Shown: positions 11,116-22,579, counted from the first letter of the stretch. The stretch: DNA of 64,000 nt from Imbricaverruca yamaguchii (GCA_034440575.1 JAOTOL010001367.1:1-64000); one strand, 5' to 3'. Translations and numbers: made by a program. The notes: a model not told the origin generated them from the sequence alone.

Positions 11116-11984
11116 TCCATGGCGGGGAACCGCACCCAGCAGCGCCCGGACCATCAGCAGCGCCCGGAGCTGTCTCGCTCTATCATGTGCGTGTAATTGC
11201 TGCTTTTTATAACTCTTAAATGTGACGTAACCATGGATAAATCAAGTTAAAACTCGGACGACGAGGCGAAGGACCGCACAGCTGGGCGGCCATCGCAGGC
11301 GGGAGTGAGGGCGCCTTGTCTCGAGTGAAGCTCGTGAGGGGGACGGACGGGAGCGTACGTCACCTGATCTGGAATGACTATTGTCCTAGCACATTTGCAA
11401 AGGATGGTGTAAAAGGTAACCACATTTAGAGGTTCTGTGTCTCGCCATGTTTCCGCTATGGCAGAACAATCCTTTAGGGGGTATTCACCCCCTCACCAAA
11501 ATAACCACCACTTCTGGTATGGGGCGGGTTAAGAAAAGGCGGGCACCCAAGAACTATTCACGATTGAAGCTACTACACGACTGAAATTGAGCAGCGGAAG
11601 TCAATTTCTGCATTTAATCTTCCAACCTTGCCAACGTGTTAGCGCTCCCCAAATATACGAGGATCAAGCTCCCCTGTTCACATCAGCCAAAATCAAGCTA
11701 CAATCAAAGATGGATTTCGGCGTGAGCGGGCAAGGGGTGCTACAAAACAATATACCGTGCATTCATGACTTTCTGTGGGAGGGTGACGAATTACACGTCC
11801 GCTGCCACCCGAACTTCTCTCAGGAGGTGCAATGCCGAGGCCGGCTCACCTTCACAGCTGCATTCCGCTGAGCGCGCTCCACGATCGCCAGCAAATCCTT
11901 CTGCGAGAGTCCCATCGTGTCGCTCAGTCGCCGGTGGACGGGCCAGCACGCGACCGCCACGGGAGCATCACAAGCGCACACCGC
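11116..11984. other. Unique DNA, no gene seen; small palindrome and CRE word
   Basis: AGGGGGT/ACCCCCT arms flank ATTC near 11475-11492. TGACGTAA occurs near 11223 just after a TTTTTATAAC word. A plus frame (11587-11871, 94 codons) has no recognisable content. Confidence 0.45.
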
Positions 11985-12625
11985 ACTCCCCGCCACCTCC
12001 GCTTGACACTGGCGCCAGGCGCACGTGATGCCCGCCCGGCGACTCGGCCGGTCCGGCTTTCACGCGCATCGCTAGCGCCGCCGTGCGGAGCCGGGACGAA
12101 GCTGGCCGGCGGCTCCGCCGCCGGCCGCCGAGGGCTCTCCCAGGGGCGGGTCGCCGGGCCGAGGCGCCGGGCCGGCGCGGCCGTCGGACGCGGACCGCCG
12201 TGGGAAGCAGGCACGGTCCTGGCGACCCGCGCACTCGCACGTGACATTCGACCGGCACCGCCCCGCGGCACCAGCACCAACACCAGCACCGGCAACGTCG
12301 TGCAGCGGCGGCCGACAGGCCACTCTCCACGGCTCATTAGCGCCGTCTCGGCCGTTTGGCGACAGCCCGAGGTCACACAAACAACGTATCCTTCTCGCCG
12401 GCGAGCTCGACTCCGGCGAGGCCGCGTGAGAGCGCGCCCACGCCCGCCGACCACGCCCCGGCGGTCTCCCACGGAGGGGCCGCCCTGCCGAGAAGGCGCC
12501 CGGCCAGCCGCCGCGGCGGAACGAGGCCGCCGGTCGTGATCTGGAGATAATGGGCGCCGCTGTCCGGTCGGGCCGGCCGCGCCCGAACCGGGCCAGGGTC
12601 TGCGGCGAGCCGGCACAGACCCTGG
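11985..12625. promoter_or_regulatory. CpG-rich island-like segment
   Basis: The DNA is very GC-rich with dense CpG (for example GCCGGCGG, CGCCGCCG, GGCGCGGCCG) and is not a tandem array. Frames of 200 or more codons are open on both strands (11832-12539 plus, 11924-12616 minus). That follows from the scarcity of AT-rich stop codons and does not show coding. It could be a promoter-associated island, but no first exon is clear. Confidence 0.4.
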
Positions 12626-13090
12626 CCCTCGCGCACCGTGTCAAGTTCATCATGACCGGCGGTACCGCGAACTGGCTGGCCGGTAAAACGGCCCATAAAT
12701 CCATCAGACAATTATCGAGCGTATCAACCAGCTGCAGCATTCAACAAGCAACTGAATGCATTTCGAGACGGCTTCGTTATTCGGTCGGACGTAATCATAA
12801 CAGCAGCTCCATTTGCTCTAGGGCGGCTTAAGCTGTCTTAAGGAAGTTAGGAACCAGTACTCGATCGGGAGTTTTGGTATTTAAAGTTTTATCGGGCCCT
12901 CGATTTCATCAAGAGCTCCTAATGCCCAATAAAAACATTGGTCTACGTATGCTGCTGCAAAAGTGTCTCATCCACCAATAGCTAACTTAGATATATCAAG
13001 TCATGAATTATAGTTTGCATTAGAGGCTTGTGGTGCGGACTCCCAGTCATCGAGCCACGAAGGAGGCAGCAGTCTCATGAGCATTAACAC
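12626..13090. other. Unique DNA, no gene seen
   Basis: AT-balanced. An AATAAA word near 12928 has no upstream gene to serve. Confidence 0.5.
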
Positions 13091-13550
13091 AGTACATTCT
13101 GACATCCTGACGTTACATCCATACGTCCTGACGTTACATCCAGCACATCCTGACGTTACATCCAGAACATCCTGACGTTACATCCAGCACATCCTGACGT
13201 TACATCCAGCACATCCTGACGTTACATCCAGCACATCCTAACGTTACATCCAGACATCCTGATGTTAATCAGTACATCCTGACGTTACATCCAGAACATC
13301 CTGACGTTACATCCAGAACATCCTGACGTTACATCCAGAACATCCTGACGTTACATCCAGCACATCCTGACGTTACATCCAGCACATCCTGACGTTACAT
13401 CCAGAACATCCTGACGTTACATCCAGAACATCCTGACGTTACATCCAGAACATCCTGACGTTATCAACATCCTGACGTTTTTACATCCAGTACATCCTGA
13501 CGTTACATCCAGCACATCCTGACGTTACATCCAGAACATCCTGACGCTTA
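13091..13550. repeat. 22-bp minisatellite with TGACGTTAC core, about 20 copies
   Basis: The unit ACATCCTGACGTTACATCC plus AGC or AGA repeats every 22 bp with a few single-base changes and short deletions near 13260 and 13460. Each unit carries a TGACGT half-site of the CRE/bZIP type. See the findings for its resemblance to the array at 20.6 kb. Confidence 0.95.
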
Positions 13551-13918
13551 TCGGTATACCTTTAAACTACCCAAATTACCCTCGGTGTAATCGGTGAGCT
13601 GGATGCGAATACTCTCTTGTAATATAGCATATGCAACGAAAAGGCATCCAAGTACCTGCACCATTAGACCATCCTGTATGTCATCCACAACCGTGGCGAA
13701 CAAAATTCAGCATAGTCGCGCGCCAACGTTCAACACTGATGACATTTGTTGACATTCAGTGAAAGGTCGGAGCCTAAAGTATTGCCAGATATGTCACACG
13801 AACTCCTCCACCGCAATGTTGGATCTTGCTTCGTTTTTGGTGGTGATTTTTTTTTGGATATTGCAGCGTTTTGGCTCCTTCGGCGGACGGCGATAACACC
13901 GACCGGGCCTGCACCGCC
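13551..13918. other. Unique DNA, no gene seen
   Basis: No signal beyond a T9 homopolymer near 13848. A frame starting at 13746 runs straight into the next array. Confidence 0.5.
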
Positions 13919-14593
13919 GCAGGACTACTGGCGGGACAGTTCTCTCCAGTGTGGCAGGACTGCTGGCGGGACAGTTCTCTCCAGTGTGGCAGGACGCTGG
14001 CGGGTATCCAGTGTGGCAGACCGACCGGGCCTGCACTTCTCTCCAGTGTGGCAGGACTACTGGCGGGACAGTTCTCTCCAGTGTGGCAGGACTGCTGGCG
14101 GGACAGTTCTCTCCAGTGTGGCAGGACTGCTGGCGGGACAGTTCTCTCCAGTGTGGCAGGACTGCTGGCGGGACAGTTCTCTCCAGTGTGGCAGGACTGC
14201 TGGCGGGACAGTTCTCTCCAGTGTGGCAGGACTGCTGGCCGTGTGGCAGGACTACTGGCGGACAGTTCTCTCCAGTGTGGCAGGACTGCTGGCGGGACAG
14301 TTCTCTCCAGTGTGGCAGGACTGCTGGCGGGACAGTTCTCTCCAGTGTGGCAGGACTGCTGGCGGGACAGTTCTCTCCAGTGTGGCAGGACTGCTGGCGG
14401 GACAGTTCTCTCCAGTGTGGCAGGACTGCTGGCGGGACAGTTCTCTCCAGGTGGCAGGACTACTGGCGGGACAGCTGCTCTCCAGTGTGGCAGGACTGCT
14501 GGCGGGAGTTCCCCAGTGTGGCAGGACTGCTGGCGGGACAGTTCTCTCCAGTGTGGCAGGACTGCTGGCGGGACGGTTGTCTCCAGTGTGGCG
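13919..14593. repeat. 35-bp minisatellite, about 18 copies
   Basis: The unit contains GTGGCAGGACTGCTGGCGGG, then ACAGTTCTCTCCA. Units are nearly identical, with ACTGCTGG/ACTACTGG variants. Stop codons are absent in several frames, so frames of 246, 293 and 342 codons overlap on one strand and 269 on the other. They are repeat artefacts. Confidence 0.96.
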
Positions 14594-14871
14594 GCTGTCC
14601 AGCGTCGAGCTGTACGCGGGAGTGTGAGTCCGACGCCGTCGGGAGCCGGCGTCTGGCCGGGCTCGTGCGGTCACGTGCCGGCCAATGCTGAGAACGGTGG
14701 GAACGGTGGCGGCGGTGGGAATTGTGGGCCGAGCTGTCACCAAGTCTTCACCGGAAGGCAGGCTCACCGACAGCCGCCGAGTACTGCTGTAGACTGCAGC
14801 AGCCGCCAGGGGGCCGCTGCGGACATCCTCGGGAGCCGCTGGCCGCGAACGGCAGCTGCCACAGGTGTGCA

Positions 14872-14975
14872 CCACCGACCGCCACCGGCCACCAGCTGAG
14901 TAAAGGGGAGGTACCACCGACCGCCACCGGCCACGAGCTAAGTAAAGGGGAGGTACCACCGACCGCCACCGGCCG
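14872..14975. repeat. 42-bp repeat, about 2.5 copies
   Basis: Copies start at 14872, 14914 and 14956 with CCACCGACCGCCACCGGCC. The first two continue with CAGCTGAGTAAAGGGGAGG-like sequence. The divergence between them is one or two bases. Confidence 0.9.
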
Positions 14976-15533
14976 CCGAAGGCAAAGGGAGGGTGCTGGT
15001 CACGAGCAGCAGTTATTATAGGTACCACAGGAAGCCATAGGCCACAGACGACAGTTGGCACTACTGAGGCCAGGCACCGGGGCTGCAGAGACGGTCTTAG
15101 GGACGGTTGGAACCAGGTGCAGGAACGTCTGGAAACATTCGCTAACTGTTGGTAGATAAAGCATGCTGCCAGTGTTCAACTTAAAGATATTGAATGACTC
15201 AAAACCATAAAAATCACCGATGGCAGATTCAACCTATCAGTCTGGTAGGTCCAAGAAAGCTTCGCAGGGATAACTTTGTCTAAAAATGTATGAAGATATT
15301 CTACATCACCATCATTATTTGTTCGGGAACCAGTGAATGAGAACCAATAAATATCCTCAATATGTGCACCATTGCTCTGGAATAGAGAGAAACTGCGAAA
15401 AATGATAGCGTTTACTTTCAAACGTTGGAACATTCTTCGATATTTCACCAAGCACAGAATTCTCGGAGCAAAATCGCTGTTCAGCAGACAGAGAGCAGAG
15501 GCACTGTATCCCGGTCACGTGAAGAAAGCGGCA
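14976..15533. other. Unique DNA; 91-codon minus frame of unknown meaning
   Basis: A minus-strand frame at 15176-15451 has balanced composition, rich in Phe, Ser and Leu, and ends in a stop. I recognise no domain. A frame of this length is expected by chance in such DNA. Confidence 0.3.
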
Positions 15534-16433
15534 ACACAGGGGTTACAGAGCCACAGAGACAGCACACAGTCGGGGCATATTGGTCACAGACGCGACACAT
15601 GGAGAGACTCGGCACAGGGATCACAGGACCACGATCACGACAGACGTGGAGAGACGCGTCACAGGGGTCACAGGACCACAGACACGACACACTGGGAGAC
15701 GTGACACAGGGCTCACAGAACCACAGGCACGACACGTGGAGAGACGCGACACATGGATCACAGGACCACAGACACGGCACACGGAGAGACGCGTCACAGG
15801 GGTCACAGGACCACAGACACGGCACACGGAGAGACGCGTCACAGGGGTCACAGGACCACAGACACGGCACACGGAGAGACGCAGCATAGGGGTCACAGGA
15901 CCACAGACACGACACACGGAGAGACGCGGCACAGCGAACACAGGACCACAGGCACGACACACTGGGAGACGCGACACAGGGGTCACAGGACCACAGGCAC
16001 GGCACATGGAGAGACGCGGCACAGGGGTCACAGGACCACAGACACGACACACTGGGAGACGTGACACAGTGGTCACAGGACCACAGACACGACACACGGA
16101 GAAACGCGGCACAGCGAACACAGGACCACAGACACGGCACACTGGGAGACGTGACACAGTGGTCACAGGACCACAGACACGACACACGGAGAGACGCGAC
16201 AAAGGGGTCACAGGACCACAGACACGGCACACGGAGAGACGCGTCACAGGGATCACAGGGTCACAGACACGACACACGAAGAGACGCGGCACAGGGGTCA
16301 CGGGACCACATATACGACACGCGGAGAGACGCGTACAGGGGTCACAGGGTTACAGACACGACACATGGAGAGACGTGACACAGGGGTCACAGGACCACAG
16401 ACACGACACACGGAGAGACGCGGCACAGGTGCC
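15534..16433. repeat. 45-bp minisatellite, about 20 copies
   Basis: The unit contains GGTCACAGGACCACAGACAC, then GACACACGGAGAGACGCG. Point variants such as ACTGGGAGACGTG and GCGAACACAGG are shared between non-adjacent units, pointing to internal duplications. Forty-five bp keeps frames open on both strands (330 codons plus, 249 minus). Three frames being open at once argues against coding. Confidence 0.96.
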
Positions 16434-17049
16434 ACAAAAGCGGCGACACGAGAATTCACAGCGCACACCACACCTGTTGCGCCACAGCAGGAGATGCTCG
16501 GGATCTGGTCCGGCCACGCCGCGCCGGCGCCCGGCGCACGCGACCCCCGACAGGTGCTCCGTTCTCGGTTAGAAAGTGTCCTTCCGCCGGGAAACGGCGC
16601 GGCCGGAGACGGCTCACCGGAAGAGGCGATCGAGCCGATGAGATCCTCTCGACAGTGGATGGGCTGGTGAAACCGAAACCGGCCTGTCGTGGGAACCTAA
16701 TGGAGGCGGACTTCCGATTGGGCGTCCAGCGGACGCCAATCGAAACGCAGGAGCGGCTCCAGCTGCAGTGTTGTCTGAACTGATTTGACGCAGGGCCGGA
16801 GATCTCTCACCTAGCCAAGGGGTCAAGTGTTCATTTTCAGGACATACTTCCAATTGAATAGGGGAAATGGCAAATGAACGTTAGCAGGGTGCCAAATCAG
16901 GGGGCGGGGTCCGGACACCCACGATCCACCCAGTATCTCGAGCCATGGCTTGACGTGAGTGAGATGGATGAGTTCAAATACTCAGGATAGGTGGTCCAGC
17001 TGGGCCAGCTTCGGTATTCCCTGCACTCGCTGCGCCAACGCACTGCCAC
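16434..17049. other. Unique DNA, no gene seen
   Basis: A GC-rich start (to about 16640), then balanced sequence. Only short overlapping frames. Confidence 0.5.
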
Positions 17050-17575
17050 CATCTGGACCGCAGCCTGGACACCACCTGACACCAGCTTGGACACCATCTG
17101 GACCCAGCTTGGACTCCGGTAACCGGTGAGTGCAGTCTTGGACACTACCTGGAACCAGCTTGGACACCATCTGGACCCCAGCTTGGACACTACCTGGACC
17201 ACAGCTTGGACACCACCGGAACCCAGCTTGGACACGACCAGGATCCAGCTTGGACACCACCGGGACCCAGCTTAGACCCCACCTGGACTCCAGCTTGGAT
17301 GTCACCGGGACCCAGCATGGACACCACCGGGACCCAGCTTGGACGCCACCTGGACCCAGCTTGGATGTTACCTGAATCCCAGCTTGGATGCCACCGGGAC
17401 ACCAGCTTGGACACCACCTGGACCCCAGCTTGGACACCACCTGGACCCAACTTGGATGCCACCTGAATCCCAGCTTGGATGCCACCGGGACCCAGCTTGG
17501 ACACAACCTGGACCACAGCTTGGACATCGCATGGGCCCCAGCTTGGACTCCGATAACCGGTGAGTGTAGTCTCTC
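17050..17575. repeat. About 22-bp minisatellite with duplicated boundary
   Basis: Units of CAGCTTGGACACCACCTGGA-type sequence repeat about 22 times. A flank-like segment, GGACTCC(G)GTAACCGGTGAGTG and AGTCT, occurs inside at about 17111-17137 and again at the right edge at about 17546-17573. This shows that a block of about 434 bp including the boundary was duplicated. Confidence 0.9.
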
Positions 17576-17624
17576 ACCTATCAGGCGCAGCATGGCAGTG
17601 TAGCTTCTCAGCACACTAGCGTGA

Positions 17625-17853
17625 CCTCACACTAGGGGCGGATCCAGGAATTGTCATGGGTGCACAGTTCGGAGGGTCGCAATTTTACCTTCCGAGGGGC
17701 GCCTCTGGCTGAAACATTCGAGGCGAATATACTCGAGTCTTTCCAGGGGGCGCCTTTTCCCGACCGGAGGAGTGTGCCCATCCCCACATTCACATGGGGT
17801 GGTGATGGGTGCATTCACCCAGTGTTGCCCTTGTATCCGCCCCTGCCTCACGC
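17625..17853. mobile_element. MITE, hAT type, with 8-bp target duplication
   Basis: The 213-bp element (17633-17845) has terminal inverted repeats TAGGGGCGGATCCAGG at the left and CTTGTATCCGCCCCTG at the right, which match over AGGGGCGGAT and nearby bases. It is flanked by CCTCACAC (17625-17632) and CCTCACGC (17846-17853), an 8-bp duplication with one mismatch, as hAT transposons make. The AGGGGCGGATCCAG terminus resembles hAT-derived MITE ends known from other animals. No transposase is encoded, so it must have been moved in trans. Confidence 0.8.
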
Positions 17854-18758
17854 CTGTTCTGCACAGCGCACGCCTGTGCTGCACAGCGCTGCATCACTGA
17901 CCCACACTTCTCGGGCATCAAAGGCACCGGCACATGCCTACAGCTCGCTGGACTCCTACCCGTACGGAACAACACGATTATGCTAACTGAACAACCAGCG
18001 CCGGCGCCCTTCCTCAGCCCGGAGCCCATGGAATGAATCAGCCGTGTTTGTGTTGAAAGCTGGCCGCGGCGAACTCAAATGCTCGTCAGTGTGAGAGAAG
18101 CGCATGCAAGTGAAGACAGGGCGAGCACACAAGTGCGCCGGCACGCGCAACAGCCCACTTCAGCACGCCCGGCAAGTGGTTGGAGCTCCCCAGGCCGCGG
18201 CGGACGCGGATGTGTGATTGTGGTGCACACACGCCTGACACTTCACCTCTACACTACTCCACACCTCGTGTGAAAGCACCCAGGCGTACCGAGCGGCCGG
18301 CTTGTTTACTCGGCTCTCCAAACGCCGAAGAAATGTGGGTTAGTACGAGGCTCGCAGCCCGCGGTGATTACACAAAATTTACGTGCATCGCCCCATCGCA
18401 GTTGGAATGCATTACCACCAGTCTCATCAGTAACTGGCTTAGTGGATTGTGGAGCGCCAGTAAAGGCGCAGCTGGCCTCGTACGCCGATCGGACGTTGGC
18501 CCACCTCGTGCCGTACACGAGCGCACCCCCAGTGGGGCGTCGTGGCGCGACTTCTCCGCCCCTAATCATGCCCCACGACGGCCGGCGTACGCGGCGCGCT
18601 TGGTGCGAGTCTGGCGCAGTGCAGGCGTCGTGAGTGTCCACGAATTAGGCGCAGCGACCAACCCGTCGGTAACGCAGGGTCCGGGTGGGAGTGCGTGGGG
18701 TGTGGGGGAGGGGGCATCAGCTATGGACACTTTCTCCGCCGGGGATGCGCGCCGGGCC
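17854..18758. other. Unique DNA, no gene seen
   Basis: Frames of 60-111 codons on both strands with no recognisable product. The long plus frame starting at 18180 is open mainly because of the following array. Confidence 0.5.
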
Positions 18759-19532
18759 CGCGTCGGTCCGACAGAGACCACGGCACGCGTCGGTCCGACA
18801 GAGACCACGGCACGCGTCGGTCCGACAGAGACCACGGCACGTGTCGGTCCGACAGAGACCACGGCGCGCGTCGGTCCGACAGAGACCACGGCGCGCGTCG
18901 GTCCGACAGAGACCACGGCACGCGTCGGTCCGACAGAGACCACGGCACGCGTCGGTCCGACAGAGACCACGGCACGCGTCGGTCCGACAGAGACCACGGC
19001 GCGCGTCGGTCCGACAGAGACCACGGCACGCGTCGGTCCGACAGAGACCACGGCACGCGTCGGTCCGACAGAGACCACGGCCCGCGTCGGTCCGACAGAG
19101 ACCACGGTGCGTGTCGGTCCGACAGAGACCACGGCGCGCGTCGGTCCGACAGAGACCACGGCACGCGTCGGTCCGACAGAGACCACGGCACGCGTCGGTC
19201 CGACAGAGACCACGGCACGCGTCGGTCCGACAGAGACCACGGCACGCGTCGGTCCGACAGAGACCACGGCACGCGTCGGTCCGACAGAGACCACGGCACG
19301 CGTCGGTCCGACAGAGACCAACCACGCCTCCCAACGGTACGCGTCGGTCCGACAGAGACCACGGCGCGCGTCGGTCCGACAGAGACCACGGCGCGCGTCG
19401 GTCCGACAGAAACCACGGGCGCGTGACAGAGACCACGGCACGCGTCGGTCCGACAGAGACCACGGCACGTGTCGGTCCGACAGAGACCACGGCACGCGTC
19501 GGTCCGACAGAGACCACGGCGCGCGTCGGTCG
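18759..19532. repeat. 27-bp CpG-rich minisatellite, about 28 copies
   Basis: The unit contains CGCGTCGGTCCGACAGAGAC, then CACGGCA. It is very homogeneous and has the palindrome-like CGGTCCG in each copy. Twenty-seven bp leaves several frames open at once (470 and 289 codons plus, 440 and 417 minus). Breaks at about 19320-19340 and 19420-19435 shift the frame, so I do not call a protein. Confidence 0.97.
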
Positions 19533-19667
19533 GCGGCCGCCTGGAGAGATCTGATCAGTGCGGCTGGCCGGCGGTCGGTGCCACTGCACTGAGGGCGGCG
19601 GCGGCGGCCGGCCCACAATGGCCATTGTGTTCCGCCTGGCCGCACGGCGCCCCGGGGCCTCCACGTC

Positions 19668-20112
19668 AGAGGGCTGAGACTGGACCCGGGACCGCCACGT
19701 GTGGCAGAGGGCAGAGACTGGACCCGGGACAGCCACGTGTGGCAGAGGGCTGAGACTGGACCCGGGACAGCCACGTGTGGCAAAGGGCTGAGACTGGACC
19801 CGGGTCCGCCAAGCGTGGCAGCGGGCAGAGACTGGACCCAGGACCGCCACGTCTGGCAGAGGGCTGAGACTGGACCCGGGACAGCCACGTGTCAGAGGGC
19901 AGAGGGCTCGAGACTGGACCCGGGACAGCCACGTGTGGCAGAGGTCTGAGACTGGACCCAGGACCGCCACGTGCAGCAGAGGGCAGAGACTGGACCCGGG
20001 TCCGCCACGTCCGTCAGAGGGCAGAGACTGGGCCCAGGTCCGCCACGTCCGTCAGGGGGCCGAGACTGGACCACTTCCGTCAGATGACTGAGACTGGACC
20101 CGGGTTCGTCAT
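19668..20112. repeat. 38-bp minisatellite with CACGTG, about 12 copies
   Basis: The unit contains GAGACTGGACCCGGGACAGC, then CACGTGTGGCAGAGGGCT. Most copies hold the E-box CACGTG within GCCACGTGTGGC. The right end decays after about 20000. Confidence 0.94.
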
Positions 20113-20580
20113 GTCCGTCGCAGCCGCGGCCGAGGTTGGCATCTCCGAGACTGTTCGGGTAGACCGCCAGAGAGGACCGCCTCGAGAGGACTCTGACAAA
20201 CGTCGCGCTTGGTGCTAGGATGCCTAATGAGCAAACATCCTGAACTTTGATCAGAAGGCCAAATTGGAAACTAACATTCATCAACATGGCGTTTCAAGAC
20301 GTCGCGCAGCATCAACAAAAAGTTTTTATTTGATAATAATGTCATGCGTTTGAAGCACGGGAAGGCTGTATCTCAACTCTGAACCGCACCGTATTTCTTC
20401 AGAGAGAAAACAATGCGTATTTACAACCAATATAGGGAATTCAAGTGACCATATATTTGTTTGGCAGCAGAAATGTGTACTTTTCCCGTGTGTTTTCGTG
20501 GAAACTGTCGTCTCCAGACCAGCCCAGTCACCATGGGGAAGGGAGAGGGAAGGGGCGCGGCGCTGTAAACACGCCGCCAC
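20113..20580. other. Unique DNA, no gene seen
   Basis: AT-richer, short frames only (84 codons minus at 20326-20580). No motif recognised. Confidence 0.5.
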
Positions 20581-20813
20581 GCGTCAGGCCGGCAGTGACG
20601 TGGCGTCAGACCAGTAGTGACGTGACGTCAGGCCGGTAGTGACGTGGCGTCAGGCCAGTAGTGACGTGGCGTCAGGTCGGCAGTGACGTGGCGTCAGGCC
20701 GGAAGTCACGTGGCGTCAGGCCGGTAGTGACGTGGCGTCAGACCGGCAGTGACGTGGCGTCAGGCCGGTAGTGACGTGGCGTCAGGCCGGTAGTGACGTG
20801 GCGTCAGGCCGGC
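20581..20813. repeat. 22-bp minisatellite with TGACGTGGC core, about 10 copies
   Basis: The unit GTAGTGACGTGGCGTCAGG plus CCG repeats every 22 bp. TGACGTGG matches the binding word of ATF6/bZIP factors. Whether it is bound is unknown. Confidence 0.95.
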
Positions 20814-20991
20814 CAGCCCCACTGTCCACCACGCGAGGCCGGGGAAACAGCCGCCCCCGTGGCGGGAGAAACCGGAGGTCCGTCGGTGGCTCGGGACATC
20901 CGCGTTCCGTCCGACGTGGCCTGGGTACGGGGTAGCGGACTGCCCAGACGCGCGTGGGGGAACTCGCTGTCGGAGCGCGTCACCAACAGCC

Positions 20992-21113
20992 GGCCCCGAC
21001 CACGATACCGACGGCCCCGACCGCGATACCGACGGCCCCGACCACGATACCGACGGCTCCGACCGCGATACCGACGGCCCCGACCGCGATACCGACGGCC
21101 CCGACTGCAATAC
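20992..21113. repeat. 21-bp minisatellite, about 6 copies
   Basis: The unit is CCCCGACCGCGATACCGACG plus G, with GACCACGATACC variants. Twenty-one bp keeps frames open in both directions (Arg/Pro-rich shadow frames). Confidence 0.95.
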
Positions 21114-21528
21114 GGCCGTGCAGGGTTGGACGAATAGCCTGGTATTTGTTGGCATCCAGTCGGCAGATCCGTGGAAAGCGATCCTCTTTTTTCTTCACTT
21201 TTGGAGGTTGAATGGTGCTGTTTGACAACTGCTCTGCAAAAATGGTGCTGAAGATTCACTGGAAAATGCAAACTGTGATTCTGATGTCACACGCTTGAAT
21301 GAAAATACCACCTCCGAATTTAATGGGCCTTCTTCACAACCAGGATTACAGGTATAAATCAGCCTTGCACTGGCGTCGCTACCGCGAAGCCAAGATGGGC
21401 TCAACGATGCTGGGAGCCCCTACCGCCGAGCATGGACGAAGCTAGCGATGCTGAGCGTCTCCAGGTGGTGGTGTCTGCGTGTGCGTCGTGTCAAGCCGCG
21501 TGACTACCCTTGAGGAGCCGGGAGAGGG
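21114..21528. other. Unique DNA, no gene seen
   Basis: A TATAAAT word at 21352 lacks a good initiator 25-32 bp downstream. No coding signal. Confidence 0.45.
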
Positions 21529-21775
21529 CCAAACACTACGAGAGCCGAACACCACGAGGGTCGGACACTATGAAGGCGGGATGCTACAGGACCCGAGCAT
21601 CATGCGACACGGATATTATGACAGCCGGGCACACTACATGGTACAGATACTCAGAGGACCGGACACTACGAGGACTGGGGCCTGCGAGAGCTGATACTAC
21701 TAGGGCTGCGGCACCACGAGGACCGGACACTGAGCCGAACACTATGAGCCTCGGACGCTGACATCCGGGCACTAT
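21529..21775. repeat. Highly degenerate repeat, about 20-25-bp unit
   Basis: Words like CGGACACTACGAGGACTGGG, GAACACTATGA and GGACACCAC recur irregularly. An eroded minisatellite is the simplest reading. Confidence 0.55.
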
Positions 21776-21981
21776 AACGGTCAGATCCTACCAAGGCCGG
21801 GACACCACAAGGGCCGGGAGCTGCAAGTGTCAGACGTGTGGGTCGCCAGCTTCCTCCCGGACACTGGAATACGACCCAGTATGGAGACTGCATCTGCCGG
21901 GCGGGGCACAAGACGGCAGCACCAAGACGGCGGCGACTGCAACACGGCACAGACAATAGCCACGCTGCCAGGACAGCGTAT

Positions 21982-22026
21982 CATAACCTCCACAGCTCAT
22001 AACCTCCACAACTCATAACTTCCACG
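21982..22026. repeat. 16-bp repeat, about 2.8 copies
   Basis: CATAACCTCCACAGCT-type units start at 21982, 21998 and 22014. Confidence 0.9.
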
Positions 22027-22579
22027 CCACCAGGCACTGCTGGGGCGTGCTCGGGTGTCGATTCCTCCTGATTCCGCGACACACGACTTCCCAGAGAGAC
22101 TGGATCTTCGGTCCGTGGTTTATTCTTCCGCCCTGGCTCACTCCTCCAGCTCCAAACGACCAATGTTGCCACGCCCTTATTCTCTTCCTGGTTCCCATTT
22201 CCGCCGTAGGCGGCAGCACCTAATGGGCCGGTGAGGTCACCTAGTAGCCCCGCCACCTAGCGGTATCATGCGAAGCTGGACTTCATATTCAGCTCGCGGC
22301 ATGGACACTCCAACAGGGCGGACATACCGGGACGGAAAACACAACAGCGGCGTGTGAGAGTCCCTGAAGGTGTCCCCCACAGATGTGGGTCATGTCTCCC
22401 CTGAAGGGAGCGTCGGTGGGCACGGAGTGTTGCAGCGGATAAGTGAATAGGAGAGCAATATCCGCCGGAGGTAAAATGCGGCGGCTGGCTGATGATCCGA
22501 AACACTCTGAAGCGTTCGGCCAAACATGAATGCAGTATCTCTGTATGTTAGTTCGAGGGTGGTTGTCCAATAAATATAA
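22027..22579. other. Unique DNA, no gene seen
   Basis: Only frames of 68-99 codons, all minus strand and mutually overlapping. Confidence 0.5.

Noticed and set aside
11832..12616. Long frames in the 12-kb CpG-rich segment
   Set aside because: Both strands are open over 200 codons, which fits GC-rich composition. Residue content is Arg/Ala/Pro-rich with no domain.
13871..14899. 342-codon frame with Cys/Trp/Arg-rich repeats
   Set aside because: The 35-bp array has no stops in several frames. Three overlapping plus frames cannot all be real.
18180..19888. 470-codon plus and 440-codon minus frames with 9-residue repeats
   Set aside because: The 27-bp array leaves at least four frames open at once, and breaks at 19320-19435 shift them.
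21352..21358. TATAAAT as a promoter
   Set aside because: No initiator at 25-32 bp and no downstream coding or CpG signal.
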